From Stenopsyche tienmushanensis (Eukaryota > Arthropoda > Insecta > Trichoptera > Stenopsychidae), in contig WACJ01000223.1 of assembly GCA_008973525.1 (NCBI GenBank), positions 558,001 to 622,000 on the forward strand: a DNA stretch of 64,000 bases. The letters run 5' to 3'. Numbering within the stretch: the first letter of the stretch is position 1; each line of letters starts with the position of its first letter. Shown piece after piece: positions 22,301-32,636 of the stretch. Both the position numbers and the translations under genes were made by a program. The notes beneath the pieces are model-generated. The model had not been told where the DNA came from. It made no database searches and saw only the letters and a program-made list of their open reading frames with translations.

Positions 22301-23861
22301 ACATAAGAACTAAATCCATTAGCGTTTTGCTTTTATTCGAAACCCAAACAAGTTTTTTTCCTAATGATTAATCAAATATCAAGATTTTGATTTAAAGCAA
22401 TTGTTAAAAATTATAAACGACACTTACGTTTGTTCAATTACATTTTCTCCAGGTCTGTTGTTGTTATTTGGCCTGTTGTTGTTATTAGGTCGGTTGTTAT
22501 TGGGTCTGCCATTTTGCCAATTGCCACCCTGTCCGCCGCCTCCTTGCCAATTGCCACCCTGTCCGCCACCTCCCTGCCAATTGCCACCCTGCCAGTTGCC
22601 ACCCTGTCCACCCCCACCTCCTTGCCAATTACCACCGTTACCCCCTTGCCAGTCACAACCCTGTGAATTGCAACCCCGTCTGCCAGCATTCTGCCAGTTC
22701 GGTCTGCCTCTTCGACCATCGCCTCCAAATCTACTGCCAACTTCATCATCTTGTCTTCGAACCCTCATGGATCGCTGAGTCGACAAAGATACACAGCACA
22801 GCACAAAGACTGGAAAATAAAAACATTGTATCATTAAAAATATATTCATATAATTGGGTATTCTAGTATAGTTTAGATGTTTAAGAATAAACTACGTTTT
22901 TCAACACGGTTGACATCATATCTCAAGTTCTAATTGACTGATTTACTAAAACAAGGAGACCGTGCCACGGAATAGTGCACGTCCCCAGAAAAATATTTTC
23001 AGTGGTGTCAGATCTAGCGACCGTGCGAGCCACGGAATAGGAGACATCCCCAAGTAAATAAATCCATTGGTGTCAGGTCTGGAGACAGAGCGGGAGTGCG
23101 AGCCAGAAACGAAGCAGAGGTGCCAAATTTTGTAAATAAATTTAATAAAAAGATCTTAAACATAAAAACGTATTTTCTCCCTGACCCTGCTAAACTGGTA
23201 CCTCTTCAAGTTTGACAACTTATTTAATGATTTATATGACATATAGCATATTGTTGGAAAGGGTATTATTAAGAAAACGTTTTAAAACTGAAATCAATTC
23301 AAAATAAATAAGACATTTTTCATTCGTTTGCACATTTTGTGTAATTTTGGAAGCCCAGAAATAATTTTCTTTAAACCAATTGCATAAAATAACAATTTAT
23401 TTAGATCAAAAATATATTGCAAAGCACAAAAACACCCAAAAAAATTTAGTCGATCCATGTACAAAACAACCTGTTAATTTTGAATAAATAATAATATTAT
23501 GTGTGCTATGGACGCAACATCTGAGTGCATACTCATCAAAGGGTTTAAATGATTTCAAATATTTAACAAATGTGAATTTATTAAAGCTGAAATATTTAAT
23601 TAGTTATTTTAAATGTAATCAAATATTAATGTAGGTAGAATTAATTTTATATTGTCTCGAATAAGCCATTTAAATTTATGTATATAAAAAATTATTTATT
23701 TAATCTAATAATTAAATTCCGTTTTAAGCCATGTCTTCCTGCAGCATGCAGATACACTTTACAGAAAGATGTAATTTTCGGCTTTAGGATTTTTTTTTGG
23801 GAATTAATTAAATTCAAAATGATAAAAAAAACTCACAACTCAAAATTAAAACTTTCTTCAT
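19338..23861 (-). CDS. Secreted single-Kazal protein with Gly/Trp/Gln-rich repeats, KAZ-3
   Basis: Four exons were rebuilt: 23861-23837, 22809-22428, 20110-19944 and 19399-19338. The sum is 636 nt (211 aa plus stop), all GT-AG and in phase. The 25-nt first exon encodes MKKVLILS. Exon 2 completes the signal peptide (FVLCCVSLS) and gives STQRSMRVRRQDD, with an RVRR site shared with KAZ-2. Next is a region rich in GGNWQ and GQGG units, followed by repeated RPNNN units. A Thr/Ala linker leads to one Kazal domain: CMQTC, PVCG, DCARRC and GNC. The expected P1 is Thr (CPT), unlike the Lys/Arg of its paralogs. The first Kazal module of KAZ-1 and KAZ-2 is replaced by the repeat region. An alternative start at 22847 reads straight into exon 2 as a signal-like segment, but the 25-nt exon fits the paralogs better. 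Intron 2 (20111-22427) has gained an R1-type LINE and a MITE. Confidence 0.85.
20160..21230 (+). pseudogene. R1-clade LINE 3' half inserted in KAZ-3 intron 2
   Basis: A long frame (20197-20697) reads IRAWMRDNRLQLAAEKTEAM, then VEYSKTLRYLGIFVG, then ILLYGAPIWHESL and RIQRQGVLRVTAACRTVSD. This is the RT region downstream of the FADD box in R1-clade elements. Frame changes then give RRWNQSSKVRWTHRLIPVI and the zinc-knuckle part CQHCQVEVDDAEHTTI. The 3' end carries a CCTGTCCTCCTGAAGCAAT unit matching the repeat at 15229. It is 5' truncated, as is usual for LINE insertion, and opposite in strand to the host gene. It starts only about 50 bp from the Kazal exon. Confidence 0.87.
21890..22118. mobile_element. 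MITE with TA target duplication
   Basis: A 229-bp element has terminal inverted repeats GATTGTCCAGTC...AAATGTCGTTTT, about 27 bp with one or two mismatches. It is flanked by TA on both sides (21888-21889, 22119-22120). It has no coding capacity. The TA duplication suggests mobilisation by a Tc1/mariner/pogo-type transposase. It lies in KAZ-3 intron 2. Confidence 0.85.
22490..22660 (-). repeat. Coding minisatellite, about 30-bp unit (GQGGNWQGGG)
   Basis: Inside KAZ-3 exon 2 a unit reading TTGCCACCCTGTCCGCC on the plus strand recurs about five times. It encodes GGQGGNWQGG units with small indels in multiples of three. The frame is kept throughout, which supports selection for the protein. Copy number is likely to vary between alleles. 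Confidence 0.85.
22885..23110. repeat. Dispersed repeat plus two tandem-like units
   Basis: The block at 22888-22950 (CGTTTTTCAACACGGTTGAC, ATATCTCAAGTTCTAAT) recurs at 38222-38285 with few changes, so it is a transposon fragment. Next to it, two units of about 65 bp (22963-23028, 23029-23100) share CCACGGAATAG, CATCCCCA/CGTCCCCA and TTGGTGTCAGGTCT / GTGGTGTCAGATCT. They may be LTR internal repeats, but I cannot name the family. Confidence 0.5.
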
Positions 23862-23862
23862 T

Positions 23863-24048
23863 TTAACTTTCTATCGAAGGCACGTCCAAACAGTAGCCCA
23901 GCAAATCCAATACTAATGGTTCCTGAAGATGATTTGCTATCAAACTGGTTATTAGTAGCCTCATTGCAGAACGATTGGATGACGCATATGAAGCCAATAC
24001 ACGTTCATAGCAAATAGAACAGCACATCAACGTAATTATTTTTTGCAT
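23863..24048 (-). other. Upstream open frame abutting the KAZ-3 start
   Basis: A 61-codon frame starts at ATG 24048 and stops one base before the KAZ-3 ATG (23861). It begins MQKIITLMCCSIC and shows no domain. It may be an upstream ORF in the KAZ-3 leader, or chance. I do not call it a gene. Confidence 0.25.
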
Positions 24049-24559
24049 TGAAATTCCTAGACGTTATAAAAACATATAATACAATGCATTCAATATGTTG
24101 GATTTATTAAATCAAGCGAAAACACTTCATCATATATAATTAGGGTGTAATTTAAATGTAAAAAGGCTCAATTTTTTGTTAACAACAAATTTAACCTCGA
24201 TTTATCGCAATATAATTCGTACGTGATGATACAGCGTATGTATCATGTCCTTACTGAGTTAAAAGGAAAACCACCCGGAATAAAAATAAGACACTTCTTA
24301 ACATCGAAATAATCTGCTTTATTTGCTGGATTGGTCCTTTTTATTTTTTAAGTTTATTATCGTATGATTAGGTTCTTAAAATATATGAAATAAACATTAT
24401 AATCAGGGTTTCATACAATTGAAATACAGAATCATAGACTCACTTTTTAAAGAAGCTATCGATCAAATCAAATGTATCGCTTGTGTTTGTGTTTTTTTTA
24501 AATTCTAAATATGACCCAGTTTTGGTTTTTATTTAGCGACAATGTAACTTTTATTATAT

Positions 24560-24840
24560 TAAAAAAAAAAAGACCTAAAAGACATATTTGAAGGACTCAT
24601 ATGGTATATAGAAGAAACTTATTATGTCCCGTCATCGATTTGCTTGAAGAAGCAGCGCGTCGTCATTGGAAAGTCTCGCAGTCGGGGTCTCTCTCTCTCT
24701 TTGAAAACTGAGAAGATATTAGATTACATCGACGATATTAGATTTATGCGACAGGGTCATCGAAAATTGGACCTCCCGAATACGCGCCACCGAGCAAAGC
24801 CGCGGCGGACATTTGAACGATGTTATAAGTCATAAAATAC
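24560..24840 (+). pseudogene. mariner-family 3' end relic
   Basis: The segment shares GAAGGACTCATATGGTATA, TGGAAAGTCTCGCAGT and the coding tail RRTFERCYKS / RAKPRRTFERC with copies at 17880-18010, 18459-18520 and 30060-30125. The frame of the transposase tail is RATEQSRGGHLNDVI. The catalytic core is absent. Confidence 0.65.
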
Positions 24841-25382
24841 AAATTTATTGCAGAACGTTTTGAGAAAGTGCTCGATTGTAAAATCGCAAAATTTCATAAC
24901 TGTGTGACTTTCAAAGTGAAAATTAAGTTCATAAGCGGATTTATTCGAAATCGATTGCTATTGAATTTCAAAACGTTTTGAATTCCATAGCAGTGCATGT
25001 AAATTTTAAATAAACTTTTTACAAACCAGAAGCTCAGAAGATCGACGACAACTTTCAGTCTTTGCATATTAATTGTTGCAAATTTAAAGCGCTAATCATC
25101 AATATGCAAATAAATTAAGTTTAAATGCGTTTCTTAGTTTGATAAAACTAATTAGTCCCCAAATTGTTGTAATTTGCCTATCAATTTGGCGGCTTCAAAT
25201 AGCGAAATTGGATCGCATTAGTGATAATTTTATTCGATGACGTTTGAATGATGTGGAAGGTGTATGGGTGTCATAAATTGTTTTTTCAAAAAACACGATT
25301 TACCGAGAGGATTTCCTTCTTGCTATAAAAATCATTCGCAATGCGCAATTAATTCGCATGTAAACACTTAAACAAGAATGAA

Positions 25383-25868
25383 TTATGTTGGCTTGGACAA
25401 GGTTAAATAATAAATAATACTTCTGAGGAGACTTGCTGGTCTATTGATCTTTGATGAGGACACTTTACCAAGTTGAATTGCTTGCGAAAGTTCCATTCTT
25501 TCGGCGATTTTCAAGATGTAATCTACATTCAGCCCTCGAGTTTGGTCTTTAATCTTGGAATATTCGCTTTCAATGGGGCGCAACTTCGATATAAATACAA
25601 TGTCAAACTTCATTTCGGATCTCATCACAATGGCGTTAGTCGTAAAGTTAGCAGAGTTCTATTTTATTCAGAGCCAACAAAGGTGTCGATGAATTATCCA
25701 CAAGTTTCTCGGTCCATTCGGGATGAATCATATTCGGATTATTTATTAAGATCGCGTCCGCACAAGAAACCTGCTCGAATTTGTTTGTTTAATATTCAAC
25801 GAGCATTGTGCGAGCCGCATGTAAATAAGGCAAACTTGTATCCTTTGTCGCTGGAAAAAAATCAGTGA
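25383..25868. other. Overlapping unassigned open frames on both strands
   Basis: A plus-strand frame (25473-25868, 131 aa) overlaps a minus-strand frame (25383-25628, 81 aa). Neither has a signal peptide, zinc finger or transposase motif that I recognise. The overlap means that at most one is real. The plus frame ends RALCEPHVNKANLYPLSLEK and the minus frame contains KIAERMELSQAIQLGKVSS. Low confidence that either is a gene. Confidence 0.2.
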
Positions 25869-26079
25869 GGTTACATATTTTATTGAAGGACAATTCCAGG
25901 AAAACACGGAATGCGGTTTAAGCGCGCTACCGTACAGGAAGAACTATTGCATGTGGTTGGATATTAGAAAATATTCATATTAAGATCATCAATTATACAT
26001 GGTTAGATAAGCTGATATTTTATCCTTGTGCTTTCAATAAACCACTTTTATAATCAAGATAAAGCTCAATTTCAAGCAT

Positions 26080-26400
26080 CTCATGTCTTCAACTGTATAA
26101 ATGGGGGTGAATTTGGAGTAAACACGGTTGTAATCTAATATTTGTCAGTCTTCAACAAGCAAGAGTGACCCCAACTGCGAGACTTTCCTATGACGACGCG
26201 CCGCTTCTTCGATCAAATCGAAGACGGCATTGAATAAGCGTCTTCTATACTATATGAGTCCTTCAAATATGCCTTCTTTATATTTTTATAATATTTTATA
26301 GTCTCTGCGGCTTTGCTTAGTAGTATGAATGGATTTTAAAAATAAAATTTTATTATATACTACTGAATAATTCACAATATATTTGATAGATGTTACCTTA
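26080..26400 (-). pseudogene. mariner-family deletion copy, minus strand
   Basis: On the plus strand the order is ATAAATGGGGGTGAATTTGG, GCGAGACTTTCCTATGACGA, ATGAGTCCTTCAAATATGCC and then a degraded GCGGCTTTGCTTAGTA. This is the inverse of the order in the copies at 17690-18120. No transposase frame remains. Confidence 0.6.
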
Positions 26401-26499
26401 ACAACATTACCGTTATAAACCTTTTTCGTAAGGGGGGGAAATGGTTTAACCACACTGCCAGGCCCGTGCCCAGCGGTAAGGTTACCCAGACGCTACTCA

Positions 26500-26780
26500 C
26501 TAAAACCATTCCTTATGGACCTCCCAGTTCCTCACAGGACACGGGCGATTCAAATCATATCTCCTTCGGTTTGGAATTGGAAGTCTTTCGGAAGGTCCAT
26601 GTTTGCACGCGGACATGACAGCCGATCACGTGCTTTGGTCATTCTTCTGCGCTGTGTCAGAGGCTCCGAGTCAGGAACTGTTTGACACAGAGACCTTGTG
26701 GTTGACTCTAAAGCTTTTAAAAAATGTGTACAAATTTCGGCACTAAGTTCGGGGGCTGGCTCTACGGGCCAGTGAATTAG
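26500..26780 (+). pseudogene. LINE C-terminal tail (DHVLW family)
   Basis: One frame reads SQFLTGHGRFKSYLLRFGIG, then ADMTADHVLWSFFCAVSEAP. It matches the minus-strand tails at 4166-4366 and 29590-29870, including TADHVLW, but the CPCG cysteines are degraded. It is a relic. Confidence 0.6.
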
Positions 26781-26959
26781 ATGCTACCTTGTGGTTCACG
26801 TATACCTTTTTATGGATTATATAGGGCTAGTTTGCTATAATAGTTTTGCTGACAACTGGACATAATAATAATATGACCCTTAATTCAGAATAATTATGAA
26901 TTCCGTCCAGTGTCGGTAACGAGTACTCCTTCTCCCAACCCCAGCAACTTTTGTGACAG

Positions 26960-28085
26960 CCACGGTGGAGCAGAGGTTTTCTGGCACGTTGCGGGCACGA
27001 AGATAGTAGTGGGTATCCCTACAAAAGATGTGTGTCAGTTAGGAGGATGCTTCTATTGATCGTCGTCTTAAACGTTCAGCATCCTCTTGTTGCATAGCGC
27101 ACGTCGTGTATTTGCACCATGCATTCCATGCCTTAGCATCCGTTAATATTGAAGGTACCATGTTGCTAGGGAAGAGCGATCTAACTCCCAGCTCCTCCCG
27201 TAGGATGTCCCTTTCAGTGTTCGATGCTGGGCAGACAAATGTGTGTGCATCGTCGTACTCCGCTCCGCAGTGGTGGCACTACAAGCCGGTCTCTTTGCCT
27301 ATTTTGTGTAGGTAACTACCAAAACAGCCGTGCCCAGTGAGTACTTGGGTCAAGTGGTAGCACTGTTGGCTGTGCTTTCTGGCTACCCAAGTTTACCGAT
27401 CTTTAGTGGAGTTGTTCCATCGGGACTTTTACATCGCCTTTTCTTAGCGTTATTCTTGTCTTCGTCTTTCTGTATTTCCTGCTTCTCAAAGGCGAGCAGG
27501 TCGATTGGCAGTCAGTGCCAGGACGGCTTCTTCCGACACTGTACGATATGCAGCAGCCACCCTAATACCGAGTGCACTACCTCGTTGTAGAGTCGTTGTA
27601 GAAATGTTGGGCATCAACGTGGCCAGGTTTTCCGCGATGCTGGCCCCCTTCTCCGTGTGAGTAACGAATCAGAGCTTATCATAAATCTCCATCCCCAAAT
27701 ACTGAACGGATCTTGAGTATTTAATCTCGTAACCCCCGATGGTCAGAGATGGGGGCGCAAGCTTCCTGCGTTTTGTGAAAAAGAAGGCCTCTGTTTTTTG
27801 GACAGCGAACTCCAGACCAGCTCCTGTCAGCCACTTCTTGGCCTTCCTCAGCGCATCCTCGCAGATCGTTCGCAGGATCTTCGTGGATTTGGCAATGACT
27901 AGGATGGCAACGTCATCAGCGAAGGCGACCATTTTGACTCCGTCCATTAGTGGCGTCCTATTACAGGGCGGACTGGTTTTTCTCTTCTCCTCCCATCGGC
28001 GTCTGTGTAGATCAAAATTCTCCCGCGTAGGTAGCTCTCCACTATTCTGGTGAGGTATGGTGGGAGGGTCGTTATAACCTAACAA
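26960..28085 (-). pseudogene. R1-clade LINE 3' half, minus strand
   Basis: The best frame (27669-28085) reads MVAFADDVAILVIAKSTK, then WLTGAGLEFAVQKTEAFFF, then EIKYSRSVQYLGMEIYDKL. This is the RT FADD box, thumb start and LGxxI segment. After a frame break the C-terminal part follows: LTQVLTGHGCFGSYLHKIG, CHHCGAEYDDAHTFVCP, ELGVRSLFPSNMVPSIL and WNAWCKYTTCAMQQEDAER. These match the degraded copy at 1-720 closely and keep the Trp that is a stop there. Frame breaks near 27600-27670 inactivate it. Confidence 0.87.
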
Positions 28086-28094
28086 ATTTTGAGG

Positions 28095-28494
28095 GCCCCT
28101 ATTGAAAGACGGAGTAAAATTTTCGGACCCCTCCGGGACGAGACCTCTGGCGCCGAAGTCATGAGGTCAAATCGTGAGGTCATGGACATTTATGGCGAAG
28201 CGTCAATAACAAGCTTCGTCAGAACCCGCCGGCTCCGATGGGCAGGCCATGTGGCACGGATGCCGTCGAATAGAGTCCCTCGAGCCATTCTGAATTCGGG
28301 GCCGAATGGCAGTAGACCCGTCGGAAGACCTCGTCTACGCTGGGCTGATCAGATCAGAAAAGACGCCGCACGTCTGGGCCTGGGAAATTGGAGGGAGGAG
28401 GCCCAGGACAGACGAAAATGGCGGCAAGCGTTGTCGGTGGCCGAGGCTCTCTTATAGGGCTGCAGGAGCCACCAAAAGTAAAAGTAAGTATTGA
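28095..28494 (+). pseudogene. LINE RT C-terminal region, second clade
   Basis: The frame at 28089-28457 reads RRLRWAGHVARMPSNRVPRA, then GSRPVGRPRLRWADQIRKD, then NWREEAQDRRKWRQALSVAE. This is the conserved tail of many LINE polyproteins, of the LRWAGHVxRMxxxRxPK...GRPRxRWxDxVxxDL type. It differs from the R1-type tails next to it and begins within a few bases of the end of the R1 relic, a junction of two insertions. Confidence 0.8.
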
Positions 28495-28499
28495 AAGAC

Positions 28500-29580
28500 C
28501 CTGTACTTATATACCTACAACACTATAATCGATTTAGATTACAAACACAATTTTTTCTACCGACCACAAATTAATCATGAGGATATTTTGCTACATTTTT
28601 TTGGCACCGTGTTTCCCAAACTTTTTATCATTTCACAGAAACATGACGGGAAAAAAAATATCATTGTGGTGAAACATCGTCATCAATTTTCATAATGTAG
28701 GATACAATTTTATGTCGTTCACATAAATTATAAGCATAGGAATGTCCTTATTTTTTCCATTAAAAATATTTTCCAAGAAAATTTTAAACGGAAAATTGTA
28801 GGAAAATTATGAATTTATAGCACTAAATCATACAACATGATCGAATCTTATGTGAACTTAACATAAATTCAACATTACATAATTTTAAATTCAAATAAAC
28901 TGTGTATGTCCCAAAAAAATTCCAATATTACATCACAAACCAATATTTTCTGTATTATTTTTACGCGGTTTTTACACCTGAAATGTATACATCGATCATA
29001 CATCGTCTCACTATACAATCTATTTATATTTTTTAAATATAGTAAAATCTTTGTGATTGCTTATAACGCGGGCCACCAAGATGAACGTGTTATAAAACGC
29101 TTTTACAGTATTTTTGTTTGAATTTAAAAATCAATTATTTGCTATTGAATTTAATGAATACCTAAATACCACGAAGTTATACCAATTTTACAAATGTGGA
29201 AATACTGTTGAACCAATACACAATCAAAACTTTCTTTTATTTGAGCATGCATTGGATTTGTTTAACATTTATTGACCTGTTGCGGTTGATAAATCAATGT
29301 CATTCGTTTTTATGCATCGCTATTGACCATGGGGATTTACCTGAATGAATCATTATAGATCGCTTACAAATCCGCCAAATCAAGTGTTACTAATTTTAAC
29401 CGTCTCAACTCCGTCGATTTTCAATTTTATTTTCAAATGTTAACACAAATTGTAATTTAGATTATGATCTAAATAGATGTTTGCTTTTTCATGGCCACTT
29501 GCTGCTCTAAGTTGTTGATGGATTGTGTTCTGCTTCTGACTGTCAGGGAATTATTATACAGTCTACCCTTTTATAGCGTC
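28500..29580. other. Gene-free AT-rich region with pogo-like end fragments
   Basis: There is no gene. At 29060-29110 the text TTATAACGCGGGCCACCAAG...GTGTTATAAAACGCTTTTAC, and at 29556-29580 CAGTCTACCCTTTTATAGCG, resemble pogo/Tigger terminal sequences. No transposase is seen between them. Confidence 0.35.
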
Positions 29581-29589
29581 GAGATAGGG

Positions 29590-29870
29590 GTCTTAATATA
29601 TAAGCAAAACGCTTCGTTTGTTAACAAGTGCAAGTGACTAACACGCATGAAGGGACACACTAAAAGAGGACAGAGTGGCGTCAAGGCCTGGTTGTCCAAC
29701 CAGTCCGCTTTTCGGACCGCTGACACGACGAATGAACACGTCCACAGAACATGATCTGTGTCCATGATCAGATCTCCGCATGGACATGCGGAAAGTTCAA
29801 ACCTGAAAAGCGAAACCCTTAACCGCTCGTGCCCTGCGATGAACTGGGACGTCCAGTAATCTCGAATCAT
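29590..29870 (-). pseudogene. LINE C-terminal tail (CPCGD...DHVLW)
   Basis: The minus-strand frame (29571-29870) reads TSQFIAGHERLRVSLFRF, then ELSACPCGDLIMDTDHVLWT. It keeps both CPCG cysteines and the DHVLW box, making it the best copy of this tail in the window. The frame end is low in similarity to the family. Confidence 0.7.
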
Positions 29871-30039
29871 AATTTATTATCAATATTCGAACGTGACATA
29901 AGCTGACTGGGAATGGCCCAATGTTTAAGCGACAACGAAGGAAAGAGGGATTAGACAACTTAGTATATATTATAAAAATGAGGTAGTCTGCGTTTTGATG
30001 CCCTCAAATTCAACATAACGAACGCCATCCGGCAAATTC

Positions 30040-30135
30040 AGACAGATCTATGCGACAGTCATCGAAAATTGAACCTCCCGAATACGTGCCACCAAGCAAA
30101 GTCGCAGCGGACATTTGAACGATGTTTAAATTTCA
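30040..30135 (+). pseudogene. mariner-family 3' end relic
   Basis: The segment CGACAGTCATCGAAAATTGA...ACCAAGCAAAGTCGCAGCGG...ATTTGAACGATGTTTAAA is the transposase C-terminal end found at 24740-24830 and 18459-18520. Nothing else of the element is visible here. Confidence 0.6.
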
Positions 30136-30139
30136 TAAA

Positions 30140-32150
30140 ACATTCGTCCTTATTGTAATGCATCATATTTTAGAGCATATTATTATGAAAATAATACTGT
30201 TACAAAATCCAGGATCATTGACGGTGCGCCCAAAAAGGTATTTTCCCTCGGCGAAAACTTTGAAATTCTAACTCTAATAGATTCCAAGAAATTTATTTGA
30301 ATTGCAAAGCACTCCCGGAGAATTCCAGGATTTCGGATGCCGGAAAATAAATCAAAGTTTGAAAATGTTCGCTCAAATACATCAACAATGTGAAATCGAC
30401 TCGCAAAGGAGATCTTATTGTCAATTTATTCAGAATTTAAAAGACAGAATTTGATTGACAAATTTACAATGCAAAATAATATAATTATAAAGCAAATCTT
30501 TAATATTTTAGAATACATTTTCCTTTTTATAAATCATTTTTAATAATGACAAACAAACAGACAAACATTTTTTTTTAAATAATGTATTCTAAAATGATTA
30601 TACTAAGCAATCTCATTAAGATGTATACATTTTGCCCATAAATACATACATATATTCATTTTATTTTATTACCGACGATAAAAACAATTTACTTGAGGCA
30701 ATCATTTGAAGGTCGAAATTGATCAAGATAAGGCAAACATGTTTGAATCCACGTAAAAATGAATATGCAAACAATTTAATTAACCATGAAATGTGGTAAC
30801 GGAAGTTGATTTTTTGTCGTTCGATCTTCGTCGCTGCTGTTTCCGCTTATCGCGTTGTTCGGCTACGGAAATCGCACTGAAGTGAACTATTTAGCATTAA
30901 TGGCGCTTTATATCTTCGACATCCAAAATGAGGATTCAAAAGACGGAAAGGGGCGACAATTAAAATATTAAATTCTCCACAATACAATTTATTCACCCTT
31001 TCGATATTAGGCCTTCATATAGAGCAGTGAGAAAAATAAACTGCGCCTGAGGCGTCTCATGAGCTAAATCCGCCACTGAATATCTTTATATAATAATAAT
31101 GTCTTTTTTAAATCATACATCAACGAAACAATCATTCCGATATCCCATGGACGAATTACAACATACGAATGAAGATAAAATAACATCATATTGCATGTAT
31201 TCTAATTAAATTTTGGAACAATTTGATTGTGAATATTCAAGATGAAAGGCCAAAAGTTATCTCGTTGAGATATTTCGAAAGAATTTAAGATTGGATGACT
31301 GCCGTACTTGTATAAATTATATCAAAATAATGAATTTATGGTGAAATGTTGCTTTGATTTTAATAAATAATATAGTTAAGGGCAAAAAATTGACATTGTA
31401 GCCTTTGAATACTGTTGAAATTGAAAATATGATTGATTAACAAAAGTAAATTTATTATGTATGTATGTTTGTAGCATAGTATTTTTATGATTGAGGCAAT
31501 ATATCCAATTTTTTGCGTTTTGTTGTTAAATACCTTGCTATTTTGGTGTTTTAGGTCATAGAATTTCTTTGAAGCTGTATGCTTTTTGGGTTGGTTTGTA
31601 TTCGTTTACATACGTTGATTGCGTTGTGTTTTTTGTTGAATACCGACCTTTTCTTGGCAATCCTTTTAAGTAAACAAACAATTATATTATATTTAACAAT
31701 GAATATTGATTTTTAAGGTCCGCCTCTATTGAAATTTAATATTTTATATTAAATTAAATATATATAAATCTATTATAATCTCATTTAGTTATGGATTTTT
31801 GAAATATCATAAAATAAAGAATGGTATCGTTTGCAAACAATATTATATATTTTCTTATATTATGCACTTATTATTAACAAATTATTGTCTATATATTTAT
31901 ACAATTTTATATACTTATGCAATTTAAATTTATTTAATGACTAGAACGTAGCAGTATTTAATTATGGAATATCTGTATACGATATTTATTCGTCAAAATA
32001 ATGATTTAATGGTTTCGTCACAATTAGAAAAGAATAATTTAGAAAGTTCCATTTGTTATTAGCACAGAAATTTAAGGTTCTCTTCAAACATTTCTATCGA
32101 GTGCTAGATAAAAAATCAGTTTATGTTTGAATTCGATTGTGATCTTAGAG
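30140..32150. other. Gene-free AT-rich region
   Basis: No coding frame with a recognisable motif is present. Long Asn/Lys/Ile-coding AT stretches dominate. The block near 30820-30900 is less AT-rich (TTCGTCGCTGCTGTTTCCGC) but opens no convincing frame. Confidence 0.45.
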
Positions 32151-32359
32151 ATTTTATGCTATGACTAATATACAAAAATGAATTGGGTTTTGTTCGTTCA
32201 AAATGCGCTGCCATACTGTTCATCGGATTGCGATAAAACTTCGTCCACTTGTTGCTAAGGATTCCGTGAGTAACATAGGCATAGTCTAATAGATAAACAT
32301 CAATGTTTGTTTGTCCGTATTTAATGCGCTGCCATGGCAACGCGCTGGGAATCGGCTAG
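32151..32359 (+). mobile_element. Short Helitron-like element
   Basis: It contains ACAAAAATGAATTGGGTTTT near the left, two GCGCTGCCAT blocks and the GATTGCGATAAAACTT motif. It ends GGCAACGCGCTGGGAATCGG then CTAG before a T run. A minus-strand end at 49703-49735 carries the same GGCAACGCGC-CGGG...CTAG signature, which supports the end call. It lies just 3' of the zinc-finger gene. Confidence 0.6.
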
Positions 32360-32636
32360 TTTTTTATAAATAAATGCTTATATCGCCTTTGGTTTTGTTT
32401 TGCATGTTGTTACAGCTATGAAAGCTGATGTAACTCCAGCTCAGTAAATAAATCCGTTTTGATCACTGGAAACAATTATCATTAAGTATATTTTATCAAA
32501 TTCATATCTAAACATATATAATAATTACCATATATATATTTCTTCCGTGATAATTTTATTGCATGTGTATTTCCCAAATGTTTGGCTTATAATTGTAATA
32601 AAGATCGGTCGATTATAAATCGGGTTGTGTTATATT

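Noticed and set aside
22410..22849. Plus-strand frames rich in Pro/Cys (22401-22778) and other frames over the KAZ-3 repeat
   Set aside because: They are shadows of the minus-strand GGNWQ minisatellite. Only the minus frame joins in phase to a signal peptide and a Kazal domain.
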